Shown here: positions 1 through 6,644 of the stretch, one piece after another
Layout: every line of letters starts with the position of its first letter
Position numbering within the stretch: the first letter of the stretch is position 1
Assembly (NCBI GenBank): GCA_001629235.1
Contig: LUSA01000091.1
Span: forward strand, 1-9,869
Direction of reading: 5' to 3'
DNA: 9,869 nt
Source of the DNA: Marine group II euryarchaeote REDSEA-S43_B8
GTDB taxonomy: Archaea; Thermoplasmatota; Poseidoniia; Poseidoniales; Thalassarchaeaceae
The notes under the pieces: model-generated
The model's database searches: none
Told to the model about the DNA's origin: nothing
The model's input: the letters and a program-made list of their open reading frames with translations, nothing else
Translations under genes and position numbers: made by a program

Positions 1-1
1 C

Positions 2-457
2 ATGCCTCCTGCTGACGAACCAGCAATTCCCGAGGGATGCGACCATGTCATCGGGATAGACGACACGGGTTTGGCATACGACAACATCGATCTCGCAATA
101 GAGGTCGGCCAGACTGTATGCTGGATCTGGGAGGGCGAGTCTATGGCTCACAACGTAGCTGAAATCTCGGAAGAGGGGGACACGTCGAGAATGATCGGGG
201 GAGAGTACAGCGGAGAGTCGAAGGCGACAGTCGATTACAGACTGACCTTCACCGAGGACGAGACCTTCCACTACATTTGCGAGCCACATGCGACGATGGG
301 GATGGCCGGAAAGGTCACCGTTGGTACTGGCGTGCAAGAGGTTACCACTCCTGAGCCAGTCTACGAAGAGGAGAACAACACCCCAGGATTCACAGTTCTG
401 GTCTTGGGAGTTGCGGCAATATCTGCAGTGGTCCTATCTGGAAGAAGGAGATGGTAG
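2..457 (+). CDS. Secreted blue-copper (plastocyanin/halocyanin-like) protein with PGF-CTERM anchor, 5' partial
   Basis: A type I copper electron carrier, probably held on the outer face of the cytoplasmic membrane. Counting from the first visible Met, the copper ligands fit H50 (in SMAHNV), C93 and H96 (in YICEPH) and M101 (in MGMAGKV), the Cys-x2-His-x4-Met spacing of plastocyanin and halocyanin. A Glu/Thr/Pro-rich linker (about 112-127) leads to Pro-Gly-Phe at 128-130, a hydrophobic segment (131-146) and a final Arg-Arg-Arg-Trp. That tripartite tail is the PGF-CTERM signal that archaeosortase A cleaves and replaces with a lipid anchor. The frame is open to the window edge and no signal peptide is visible, so the first Met is probably internal and the true start lies upstream. 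The electron-transfer partner is unknown. The family call is firm; the exact role is inferred. Confidence 0.9.
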   Translation: MPPADEPAIPEGCDHVIGIDDTGLAYDNIDLAIEVGQTVCWIWEGESMAHNVAEISEEGDTSRMIGGEYSGESKATVDYRLTFTEDETFHYICEPHATMGMAGKVTVGTGVQEVTTPEPVYEEENNTPGFTVLVLGVAAISAVVLSGRRRW

Positions 458-557
458 GGGCTTGAATCTCCCATTGAAGAAGGTAAAGACTAGTTCGCGC
501 CTAGATTGGTGGAGTCTGGTCTGAAACGGAGTAACCTACGGAAGTGATCCCAAACGG

Positions 558-1622
558 GTGATCCGGGGCCTCCAAAATTCTTTGAATATTGGAGAATCAT
601 CAAAATATTCTCAGTTGACCCTACCAACTGTTCCACAGAGACTTCTCAAAGGACTACTGGTTCGAAGCGTCATGGGAGATGCGGACGAACAAAGTGAGCA
701 CATGTACTACTGCTTCGATCATGCTGAGGCATACGGCAACCCAAATGGCGAGGCAGAGAGGATTTTCGGGATTGCCCTGAAGGAGCTGCAAGAGGAGGAC
801 CCACACCTGTGGCGTCGCTCTGACTTAGTCATCACGACCAAGATCTTCTGGGGCGGCTCTGGAGTCAATGAGTCTGGGCTTTCCCTGAAGCACTGCAGAG
901 AGGGGCTGGATAAGTCTCTCTCTCGCCTACAACTTGACTACGTTGATTTGCTGTTCTGCCACAGACCTGACCCCCACACCCCAACCTCAACGGTGGTGAG
1001 GTCAATGACGCAAATGGTTCGTTCGGGAAGGGCCACGGCATGGGGAACTAGCGAGTGGTCTGCACAGCAGATCACCGAGGCCTTCTGGATTGCTAAGAGC
1101 GAGGGCCTCGAACCTCCACAATTCGAGCAGCCCCAGTACAACATGCTGCACAGAAATAGATTCGAAAGCGAGTACTTCCCGATTTTCAATCCACCATACA
1201 ACATTGGGACTACCATCTGGAGTCCGCTTAGATCTGGATTTCTCACGGGGAAGTACCTGGAGAGCATCCCTGATGACTCCAGAGCGACCCAAGAGGGTTA
1301 CGAATGGCTCATAGATGATCTAGCAGAGAGGAAGGAAAGAGGGGAGTTCGAAGTAGTCTCCAAACTAGTCGATTATGCGAAGAGTATTGGTTGCACACCT
1401 GCTCAGTTGGCACTAGGGTGGTGCCTAAAGAATCCCAATGTCTCTACAATCCTGATGGGTGCAACGACCGCTAGCCAGATTGAAGAGAACATGGGCTGCA
1501 TAGATGTAGCAAAGCAACTCACCGACGAAAACTTGGCAGACTTGGAAGAGATTCTCGGGAACAAGCCGGAATCTTGGATGGGACCAGGTGGTGCGGGGAC
1601 TAGGAATCTGAAGACACTATGA
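558..1622 (+). CDS. Aldo/keto reductase, KCNAB (potassium-channel beta-subunit-like) type, atypical N-terminus
   Basis: An NADPH-dependent oxidoreductase of the aldo/keto reductase superfamily with a TIM barrel; the physiological carbonyl substrate is unknown. From residue 54 on it matches the KCNAB branch closely: FDHAEAYG (54-60), ITTKIFWGG (92-100), LDYVDLLFCHRPDP (126-139), WGTSEWSA (162-169), QPQYNMLHR (191-199), WSPLRSGFLTGKY (221-233) and a C-terminal NADPH-binding segment around ILMGATT (298-304). The catalytic tetrad would be D54, Y59, K95 and H135. The first ~53 residues do not look like the family. The usual YRxLG...LG(S/T)W strand is garbled, and about seven residues (family GxNxFDT) seem missing between CFDH and AEAYG, so D54 may not be the original catalytic Asp. 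The GTG start at 558 is only the longest reading; ATG 672 is an alternative. The gene may be decaying. Its end overlaps the convergent DUF2237 gene by six bases. Confidence 0.8.
   Translation: MIRGLQNSLNIGESSKYSQLTLPTVPQRLLKGLLVRSVMGDADEQSEHMYYCFDHAEAYGNPNGEAERIFGIALKELQEEDPHLWRRSDLVITTKIFWGGSGVNESGLSLKHCREGLDKSLSRLQLDYVDLLFCHRPDPHTPTSTVVRSMTQMVRSGRATAWGTSEWSAQQITEAFWIAKSEGLEPPQFEQPQYNMLHRNRFESEYFPIFNPPYNIGTTIWSPLRSGFLTGKYLESIPDDSRATQEGYEWLIDDLAERKERGEFEVVSKLVDYAKSIGCTPAQLALGWCLKNPNVSTILMGATTASQIEENMGCIDVAKQLTDENLADLEEILGNKPESWMGPGGAGTRNLKTL
572..610 (+). promoter_or_regulatory. AT-rich imperfect palindromes near the aldo/keto reductase start
   Basis: CCAAAATTC (572-580) and GAATATTGG (584-592) form an imperfect palindrome (one mismatch) with a three-base loop. 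GAATATT (584-590) is also inverted relative to AATATTC (604-610). The stretch is much more AT-rich than its surroundings and looks like promoter sequence, which would argue that translation begins downstream of the GTG at 558. No consensus TATA box can be assigned with confidence. Confidence 0.3.
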
Positions 1623-2015
1623 AGTGGACTCAGAAAGGCTGGACTGATTGTTTTCGAATGAATGCTGCACTAGTACTTCCAAGGCAACTATCTGGAGTGT
1701 CTCCTCGTGTGTGGAGGCTAGGACGACTGGGCAGGCGACTCCCTCGTCAGCAGCATCCTGCCACGTCTGCGCGCAAACGCACCACCTATCGCCAGGTTCC
1801 AGCCCTGGGAAGCTGTGCTGAGGGGCTGGGGTGATCAAATCATTTCCACGGGACCTGGCGAATTCTAGGAATTCCTCAGTCACGACACAGCAAACAGTAT
1901 GCAACCCCCGATCATTTCTATCAGTGTTGCAGCAACCATCGCGGAACCACCCAGTTAGAGGATCTGTCGAGCAGGTTTCCAAATCTCCCCCTAGTACGTT
2001 GAATGATGGTAGCAT
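1617..2015 (-). CDS. DUF2237 family protein
   Basis: A 132-residue soluble protein, full length for the DUF2237 family (COG3651), whose function has not been established. Family hallmarks are the N-terminal NVLGGDLETCSTDP (6-19), WFRDGCCNT (23-31), GLHTVCCVVT (37-46), RGNDL (56-60), FPGLEPGDRWCVC (69-81) and a His in STHEETL (101-107). It is rich in conserved cysteines (C15, C28, C29, C42, C43, C79, C81), which suggests a metal site or redox role, though this is inference. The ATG at 2015 leaves only five residues ahead of the conserved NVLGG, so the start is well placed. The gene lies 34 bases behind the flavoprotein gene on the same strand and could share its transcript, but a TATA-like element just upstream suggests its own promoter. 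The stop overlaps the convergent reductase gene. Confidence 0.88.
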   Translation of the reverse strand: MLPSFNVLGGDLETCSTDPLTGWFRDGCCNTDRNDRGLHTVCCVVTEEFLEFARSRGNDLITPAPQHSFPGLEPGDRWCVCAQTWQDAADEGVACPVVLASTHEETLQIVALEVLVQHSFENNQSSLSESTS

Positions 2016-2035
2016 AGCTAGGCCTCAGTGATTCT

Positions 2036-2044
2036 GTAAATTAA
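2036..2044 (-). promoter_or_regulatory. TATA-box-like element for the DUF2237 gene
   Basis: Read on the minus strand this is TTAATTTAC, centred about 25 bases ahead of the ATG at 2015. That is the distance at which an archaeal box A would give a nearly leaderless transcript. No Shine-Dalgarno is seen before the ATG. Supported by position and composition only. Confidence 0.4.
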
Positions 2045-2049
2045 CCCAT

Positions 2050-3042
2050 TTATCCGGCTTCATGAGTTTCCATAGACTCGCCGAGACTTCTCATTACCGT
2101 TGTGGCCGATTCCACGCTGCGTATCGTTTCAACGCTCTTTCCAGCGGACCAAATGTCTGACGACTGAGCGTTTTTGGTCATCTTACTCCATCTTCTAAAG
2201 GAGATTGCGTTCATGAGCCACCTAGTCCTGTGCTTGAACCTACCAGATAGGAGCTTCCTGATCAGCCAGTTGTTTTCCCTACTATATCCAGGAGTCTTGA
2301 TTACGGAAACCGGGATTCCAGTGAGTTTTGTGGTCCAATCGATGTCATCCTCCCCAGAACGAACTATCGCTTCCTTGTATCCGTCTGGCATTGAGCACTC
2401 ACTGGTAGCGATGAATCTCGTACCCATCTGGACCCCGTCATATCCCACTCCCATAGCATCCTGAAACTCGATCTCACTACCAATGCCTCCCGCGCAAACC
2501 AAGGGGAGACCTAGATCCTCCAAGTCTTTGTACATCTTCTCCATGCTATCCGTTCCGAGATGCCCTCCGGCTCTGTTGTTCACACAGATGAGCCCGTCTA
2601 CCCCGCAATCTACTCCCTTCTCTGCATGATACCTCGTAGTAACGTCATGATAGACGAAACCCCCTCTGGCATGGACCATATCGCAAACCCAGTCTGGCTT
2701 GCCCAGAGACGTCACGAAGAACCTGATGCCCTCCTCAAGAGCGATTTCTATCCATTCAGACATCCTGCGGAGGTACTTCTCGTTACCCTTCTCAATCAAT
2801 GCATTGAATCCTATCGGTTTATCAGTTAGGGTTCTGATGTAACGAATTCCCTCCAGAAGTCCCTGAGTCAGATCTGGCTTGTCGAATCCGTGAACCACAG
2901 TAAGGGATACTGGCTGGATTATAGACATCCCTCCGCCATTTGCGGCTGCTGCTACGAGTTCTGGGTTTGAGCAAGGGTACATGGCTCCGCAAATTATCGG
3001 AAACTCGACGCCAGTATGCTCTGTAAGCCTGTTTCGCCCCAC
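2050..3042 (-). CDS. Nitronate monooxygenase / FabK-like FMN-dependent oxidoreductase
   Basis: A flavin-dependent TIM-barrel protein of the 2-nitropropane dioxygenase superfamily. Members either oxidise nitronates to carbonyls and nitrite (NMO) or reduce enoyl-ACP (FabK). Visible features are the N-terminal FPIICGAMYPCSNPELVAAA (14-33), NNRAGGHLG (155-163) with the catalytic-type H161, the phosphate-binding CAGGIGS (183-189) and GYDGVQMGTRF (200-210), and the C-terminal WSAGKSVETIRSVE (298-311). At 330 residues it is full length. Archaea do not normally run bacterial fatty-acid synthesis, so an NMO-type or uncharacterised detoxification role is more likely than FabK, but sequence alone does not decide. 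The start is GTG at 3042, chosen because it sits just ahead of the conserved barrel start and no upstream in-frame ATG was found. It is divergent from the acyl-CoA dehydrogenase gene, with 95 bases between. Confidence 0.85.
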   Translation of the reverse strand: MGRNRLTEHTGVEFPIICGAMYPCSNPELVAAAANGGGMSIIQPVSLTVVHGFDKPDLTQGLLEGIRYIRTLTDKPIGFNALIEKGNEKYLRRMSEWIEIALEEGIRFFVTSLGKPDWVCDMVHARGGFVYHDVTTRYHAEKGVDCGVDGLICVNNRAGGHLGTDSMEKMYKDLEDLGLPLVCAGGIGSEIEFQDAMGVGYDGVQMGTRFIATSECSMPDGYKEAIVRSGEDDIDWTTKLTGIPVSVIKTPGYSRENNWLIRKLLSGRFKHRTRWLMNAISFRRWSKMTKNAQSSDIWSAGKSVETIRSVESATTVMRSLGESMETHEAG

Positions 3043-3128
3043 TGAAATCGATTTACCCGAGCATGGACAGAGAAATAACAGTTGATGGGTGAGCGAGTCC
3101 TGAAATTGCTCAAATAGTTCTATTATCC

Positions 3129-3134
3129 GGAGGG
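3129..3134 (+). promoter_or_regulatory. Shine-Dalgarno of the acyl-CoA dehydrogenase gene
   Basis: GGAGGG lies four bases ahead of the ATG at 3138 and is complementary to the CCUCC at the 3' end of archaeal 16S rRNA. It is the only strong ribosome-binding site noticed in the window; most other genes here appear leaderless. It fixes this start. Confidence 0.65.
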
Positions 3135-3137
3135 GAC

Positions 3138-4283
3138 ATGGTTGACTTCCAACTCACAGAAGAACAGATGATGATTAGGGACATGGCAAGAGAGTTCAGC
3201 GAGGAAGAGGTCCTGCCCCACGCTGAGGAATGGGACCGAGAAGGCACTTACCCAAGGGACGCCATTACCAAGGCCCACGAATTGGGGCTTCTGAACGTCA
3301 CAATTCCTGAGAAGTACGGAGGAGCCGGGATGTCGACTGTGGACGAGATGGTTATCTGTGAGGAGCTCTCAAGGGGCGATCCTGGGTTCGGGACTGCTTC
3401 TTACCACACTATGCTCGCCTCATTCCCCATCTTGACTGGTGGCACAGAGGAGCAGAAGGCAGAGTATCTTGGAAGAGTTACTGAGGGTAAGCTAGCTGCA
3501 TACTGCGTGACAGAGCCAGATGCTGGATCTGATGTCCAGGCACTGAAGACCGAGGCAGTCAGGGACGGGGAAGAATACGTGATCAATGGAAGCAAGGCCT
3601 GGATTTCTGGGGCAGGATATGCGGACTGGTTCTTCGTTCTGGCCTACACCGACAAGTCTGCTGGTTATGGGGGACTCAGCGGTTTCATCGTAGATGCCGA
3701 CACTCCCGGAGTTGAGCTTGGAAAGAAGGAGGTAAACATGGGCCAGAGGTGCTCAGACACGAGAGGCGTCAATTTCACCGATGTCAGAGTTCCTGCATCG
3801 AATCTAATCGGGGGAGTAGAGAACGGAGGATGGATGAATGCGATGAAGGCTTTCGATCACTCCAGACCTGCAGTGGCTGCTGCAGCAGTAGGAAATGCGA
3901 GAGGGGCCATGGAGGAGGCTTGGGCTTATGCCAAGGAGAGGAAGACCTTCGGAAAGCCGATCATAATGCATCAGTCGATATCCTTCATTCTCGCAGACAT
4001 GGCTACGAAGATCGAGGCCGCCAGGCTTCTGACCCTGAGTGCTGCCAGCGCCCTTGACTCAGGAGAGAGGGCCACACTGAAGTCGGCACATGCGAAGAGG
4101 TTCGCAGCCGATATGTGCATGGAGGTAACAACCGATGCGGTTCAAGTTCTGGGAGGTTACGGTTACTCAGAGGAGTACCCGGTAGCCAGAAGGATGAGGG
4201 GGTCCAAGATCTACCAGATATTCGAGGGAACAAGTCAGATACAGAGAATGATCATCAGCAGAGAGCTCGAAAGGGAACTCTAG
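3138..4283 (+). CDS. Acyl-CoA dehydrogenase
   Basis: A FAD-dependent dehydrogenase that introduces the alpha-beta double bond into acyl-CoA esters, in fatty-acid beta-oxidation or branched-chain amino-acid breakdown, passing electrons to electron-transfer flavoprotein. At 381 residues it has the normal length. The N-terminal helical domain begins DFQLTEEQMMIRDMAREF (3-20); the first signature is CVTEPDAGSD (123-132); ISGAGYADWFFV (156-167) is the flavin-contact strand; KERKTFGKPI (266-275) and QVLGGYGYSEEYPVARRMRG (336-355) are the C-terminal signatures. E363 in IFEGTSQIQ is placed where short-chain and medium-chain enzymes keep the catalytic base. The substrate chain length cannot be read safely. 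The start is set by a strong Shine-Dalgarno. It is divergent from the flavoprotein gene, and its stop shares bases with the convergent methyltransferase gene. Confidence 0.95.
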   Translation: MVDFQLTEEQMMIRDMAREFSEEEVLPHAEEWDREGTYPRDAITKAHELGLLNVTIPEKYGGAGMSTVDEMVICEELSRGDPGFGTASYHTMLASFPILTGGTEEQKAEYLGRVTEGKLAAYCVTEPDAGSDVQALKTEAVRDGEEYVINGSKAWISGAGYADWFFVLAYTDKSAGYGGLSGFIVDADTPGVELGKKEVNMGQRCSDTRGVNFTDVRVPASNLIGGVENGGWMNAMKAFDHSRPAVAAAAVGNARGAMEEAWAYAKERKTFGKPIIMHQSISFILADMATKIEAARLLTLSAASALDSGERATLKSAHAKRFAADMCMEVTTDAVQVLGGYGYSEEYPVARRMRGSKIYQIFEGTSQIQRMIISRELEREL

Positions 4284-4999
4284 TTACTTGAGTTCCTCTG
4301 ACGTAGTGCCTCTGCGGCTACGACGGCCATGGGCGCCTGGAGGTTGTACGAGGGGACGAAGCCCGACATAGGGACACGAATCACGGAATCGGAGCGATCG
4401 AGGATCGGTTGGGAGATGCCATCATGCTCTCCGCCCACGACCAGAATGACGTTTCCACAAAGGTCCTCGTCCCATGGTTCCATATCACCGGAGTCCTCAA
4501 GCGAGATTATCCGGAATCCAGCCGCCTTGGCCTTCTCCACGAATTCGAAACCATCGACCCAGTGCACGGGCATGAATCTATCAGCCTTCATTGATGCTCT
4601 CCTTGCTGCCTTCTTCTCAGCGTGGGATAGTTTACCATCTACGAAAACCGCCTTTGCTCCGCTTACCTCAGCAGTCCTAATGGTGAAGCCTATGTTCACG
4701 GGGTACCTAGCCCCATCTAGAAGCCAGCAAAGGCCTCCCGATGACAGGATTTCGCTAGTCCCTGCATCTGGGTCCCTCCCCACCAATGCAAGAATTGGCG
4801 GGGGCTCTTCACCCTCGTTGACCCTGGACATCCTCCACATGTCATTCTTCGAGGTCTCACGTACCTTGATCCCCCTCTCCTCTGCCATGACTAGGAGCCT
4901 GGTCACTTCAACATCCTTGGATTCACGAAGTGCGAGTATCAGAGCGACTTCCTCGGATTCGAGGGCTGAGGAAACCTCTGCTATGCCACATCTTTGCAT
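4280..4999 (-). CDS. SpoU/TrmH-family RNA 2'-O-methyltransferase
   Basis: A SAM-dependent methyltransferase of the SPOUT (trefoil-knot) class that methylates ribose 2'-hydroxyls in tRNA or rRNA; the target nucleotide is not predictable from this sequence. The N-terminal ~85 residues form the substrate-binding region typical of TrmH/RlmB-like proteins. The catalytic domain shows motif 1 as PVNIGFTIRTAEVSGA (100-115) with N102 and R108, motif 2 as LVVGGEHDGIS (186-196), and motif 3 as VPMSGFVPSYNLQAPMAVV (209-227). Motif 3 reads S-Y-N-L-Q-A where the family more often has S-L-N-V-S-A, a mild deviation. The start is ATG at 4999. It follows the DUF805 gene by 21 bases on the same strand, so the two may be co-transcribed, although an AT-rich AGATTAATC lies about 24 bases ahead of the ATG. 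Confidence 0.9.
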   Translation of the reverse strand: MQRCGIAEVSSALESEEVALILALRESKDVEVTRLLVMAEERGIKVRETSKNDMWRMSRVNEGEEPPPILALVGRDPDAGTSEILSSGGLCWLLDGARYPVNIGFTIRTAEVSGAKAVFVDGKLSHAEKKAARRASMKADRFMPVHWVDGFEFVEKAKAAGFRIISLEDSGDMEPWDEDLCGNVILVVGGEHDGISQPILDRSDSVIRVPMSGFVPSYNLQAPMAVVAAEALRQRNSSN

Positions 5000-5020
5000 A
5001 CTTGCCGTTTAGGCCCCCGA

Positions 5021-5578
5021 TTAATCTGTTTTCGGTAATGCCATGATTCGAACATTGGTAGGAACTTCACCGTATTTGTTGGGTTTGTCCTCCCCCTCAT
5101 AGGCGAGTAGGGCCACTAGGACAAATACGAACCAGAAATTCAAATACGGGATGAAAATTCCTAGGGATATCCATCCAGGGTAACCGAGATCGTGAAGTCT
5201 CCTGAAAGTGACAGCGAGGCTCGGGACCAATAGGGGTAGGAAGACGAGCATGAATGCCAAGTCCCCATATCCATCCGCGAGTACTTCTCCGGAAATGGCA
5301 CGGAAGAAAGCGATGGTCGCAACGAAGAATAGCTGAAACCACCAGAACTCTGATCTAGTGGCTCTGCCACTGAAGTCTTTGAATTTCAGTATTGAATTGA
5401 GTATAGCGTCTTGGAATAACATTGGACTTTCTGGTCTTGGAACCTGTAACACTTCGAAGGGCCACTCTGAGTTGTAGAGCGTCCCTACTGCATTGGCGAG
5501 AGTTACTGGCTCCGGAGGCGTGTCTGGCTCGTCTGGTTCGTCTATCTTCCACCATTCATCAGCAGATGGTGGAACCAT
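5021..5578 (-). CDS. DUF805 integral membrane protein with acidic N-terminal extension
   Basis: A small inner-membrane protein of the DUF805 family (YhaH/YhaI-like), of unknown function. The family core starts at about residue 53: FKDFSGRATRSEFWWF (66-81), then membrane segments near 77-95, 105-125 and 135-160, the conserved PSLAVTFRRLHDLGYPGW (119-136) and a C-terminal DKPNKYGE (164-171). Many family members begin about where M53 (codon at 5422) lies. The 52 residues before it are acidic and Trp/Pro-rich (EWWKIDEPDEPDTPPEP at 8-24) and may be a cytoplasmic extension, or the true start may be 5422. The longer form is listed because the frame is open from ATG 5578 and backs directly on the AT-rich promoter region. 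It may be co-transcribed with the downstream methyltransferase gene. Confidence 0.82.
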   Translation of the reverse strand: MVPPSADEWWKIDEPDEPDTPPEPVTLANAVGTLYNSEWPFEVLQVPRPESPMLFQDAILNSILKFKDFSGRATRSEFWWFQLFFVATIAFFRAISGEVLADGYGDLAFMLVFLPLLVPSLAVTFRRLHDLGYPGWISLGIFIPYLNFWFVFVLVALLAYEGEDKPNKYGEVPTNVRIMALPKTD

Positions 5579-5772
5579 AGCATTTCCACGAGGCTATTAG
5601 TATTCGATTTATCGATTGAAAATATGCATTTAACGCATCTCTATGTAACAGAGTCAATCGTTTATCTTATTATTCTATTCGAGACTCCGCTAATTGAAAA
5701 GGGTAGATTTTTTTAATACCTGTACCCAAAAACAATCCAATAGTATATATTCACATATTTGAGCCCAAGTGC
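5579..5772. promoter_or_regulatory. AT-rich divergent promoter region between DUF805 and proteorhodopsin
   Basis: This 194-base gap is far more AT-rich than the coding sequence around it. It holds a T7 run (5708-5714), the short palindrome TCGAT-TT-ATCGA (5604-5615) and the imperfect palindrome ATGCATTTAACGCAT (5624-5638). The last two lie about 26 to 60 bases ahead of the minus-strand DUF805 start. No small ORF or RNA gene was recognised. Confidence 0.55.
5744..5751 (+). promoter_or_regulatory. TATA box of the proteorhodopsin gene
   Basis: TATATATT is centred about 25 bases before the ATG at 5773, the position expected of an archaeal box A driving a leaderless mRNA. No Shine-Dalgarno precedes the ATG. 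This is the best TATA match in the window and suggests a strong promoter. Confidence 0.6.
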
Positions 5773-6579
5773 ATGGATAATATCCTAGCAAACAAAAACG
5801 GAAAAGCAAGAGGACTTGCTATCGGTACATCGATAGCAGTCGGAGTCGTTATGCTGCCAACTGTGGCTGCAGAGACTCAGATCCTCGCTGAAGACGATTG
5901 GGTGGGAATCAGCTTCTGGATAGCAACAGCAATGATGCTAGCCTCAACTGTGTTCTTCCTGGTCGAGAGACAGAACGTGGATGACAAGTGGAAGACCTCC
6001 ATGACGGTGGCCGCTCTGGTCACTGGTGTGGCATGGTACCACTACACATACATGCGTGAGGTCGCAGTGATGGATGGAGGCGGATCACCGCTAGTCTACA
6101 GGTACATTGACTGGCTGATCACCGTGCCACTTCAGGTAGTCGAGTTCTACCTGATTATGGCAGCTATCGGAGCAGCCTCCTTCGCCATGTTCAGGAACCT
6201 GATGACAGCATCAATCGTGATGCTTGTAGCTGGTTTCTTCGGCGAGTCTGGGGCTTGGGATCTCTTCGGAGACTCGAGCACTGAGATCTGGTGGGTCATC
6301 GGCATGGCAGGATGGGGTTACATCCTCTATGCACTCTGGGCTGGAGATGTCAAGGAGGCATCAGAGTCCGGGAGCGATGGCGTGCAGTTCGCCTTCACCT
6401 CGATGAGGTGGATCGTGTCCGTCGGGTGGGCAATCTACCCACTCGGATACATGATGGGCAATGACATGCTAGACGGCTTCAATGCAGATGACATGAACAT
6501 CATCTACAACATAGCTGACTTGGTAAACAAGACCGCATTCGGTATGATGGTCTGGTACGCAGCCAAGATGGACTCCTGA
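5773..6579 (+). CDS. Proteorhodopsin, light-driven proton pump, predicted blue-absorbing
   Basis: A seven-helix retinal protein that pumps protons outward when lit, adding to proton-motive force. A signal-like N-terminus (KARGLAIGT...TVAAE, about 11-34) precedes helix A. Key residues by alignment to green proteorhodopsin (GPR numbers in brackets): H90 (H75), proton acceptor D113 (D97), T117 (T101), proton donor E124 (E108) and Schiff-base K253 (K231). All pump residues are intact. The tuning position is Q121 (L105), which in bacterial homologues gives blue absorption. W174 sits at GPR F152, the site that is Gly in carotenoid-binding xanthorhodopsin, so an antenna is not expected. The segment between helices D and E (about 160-172) is some six residues longer than in GPR. 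The gene stands alone between an AT-rich promoter and a hairpin. Proteorhodopsin in archaea is regarded as acquired from bacteria, though codon use here resembles the neighbours. Confidence 0.97.
   Translation: MDNILANKNGKARGLAIGTSIAVGVVMLPTVAAETQILAEDDWVGISFWIATAMMLASTVFFLVERQNVDDKWKTSMTVAALVTGVAWYHYTYMREVAVMDGGGSPLVYRYIDWLITVPLQVVEFYLIMAAIGAASFAMFRNLMTASIVMLVAGFFGESGAWDLFGDSSTEIWWVIGMAGWGYILYALWAGDVKEASESGSDGVQFAFTSMRWIVSVGWAIYPLGYMMGNDMLDGFNADDMNIIYNIADLVNKTAFGMMVWYAAKMDS
5817..5838 (+). repeat. Inverted repeat inside the first codons of proteorhodopsin
   Basis: TGCTATCG (5817-5824) and CGATAGCA (5831-5838) are perfect 8-base arms around a six-base loop, within the signal-sequence codons about 45 bases after the start. 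In mRNA this would be a stable stem near the 5' end; it may equally be chance within coding sequence. Confidence 0.4.
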
Positions 6580-6613
6580 ACAGGCCAGCGTTAGGAGGAC
6601 GGAAATACGTAAT

Positions 6614-6644
6614 CCGGGTGGCTGGCACCTAGCCAGCCATCCGG
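6614..6644 (+). terminator. Strong hairpin downstream of proteorhodopsin
   Basis: CCGGGTGGCTGG (6614-6625) pairs with CCAGCCATCCGG (6633-6644) over 12 positions, one of them G-U, around a seven-base loop. It lies 34 bases after the stop codon. There is no T-run directly after it, so it is not a textbook terminator; a role in processing or protecting the mRNA 3' end is also possible. A weaker stem, TGAGCC/GGCTCA (6663-6668 and 6677-6682), follows. Confidence 0.4.

Noticed and set aside
544..564. Direct repeat GTGATCC (544-550 and 558-564)
   Set aside because: Only two 7-base copies 14 bases apart, with no further copies; likely chance.
1002..1292. Minus-strand open frames (938-1267 and 1002-1292) within the aldo/keto reductase
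   Set aside because: The plus-strand frame carries the clear family motifs here; the opposite-strand translations show no recognisable domain.
2174..2829. Plus-strand open frames opposite the NMO-like gene
   Set aside because: No domain resemblance; the minus strand has a continuous conserved TIM-barrel protein.
4329..5012. Long plus-strand open frame of 227 codons opposite the RNA methyltransferase
   Set aside because: The minus strand encodes all three SpoU motifs; the plus frame is Ser/Thr/Pro-rich low-complexity shadow sequence.
5701..5727. GGGTA...TACCC inverted repeat upstream of proteorhodopsin
   Set aside because: Arms of only five bases with a 17-base spacer are expected by chance; not strong enough to call an operator.
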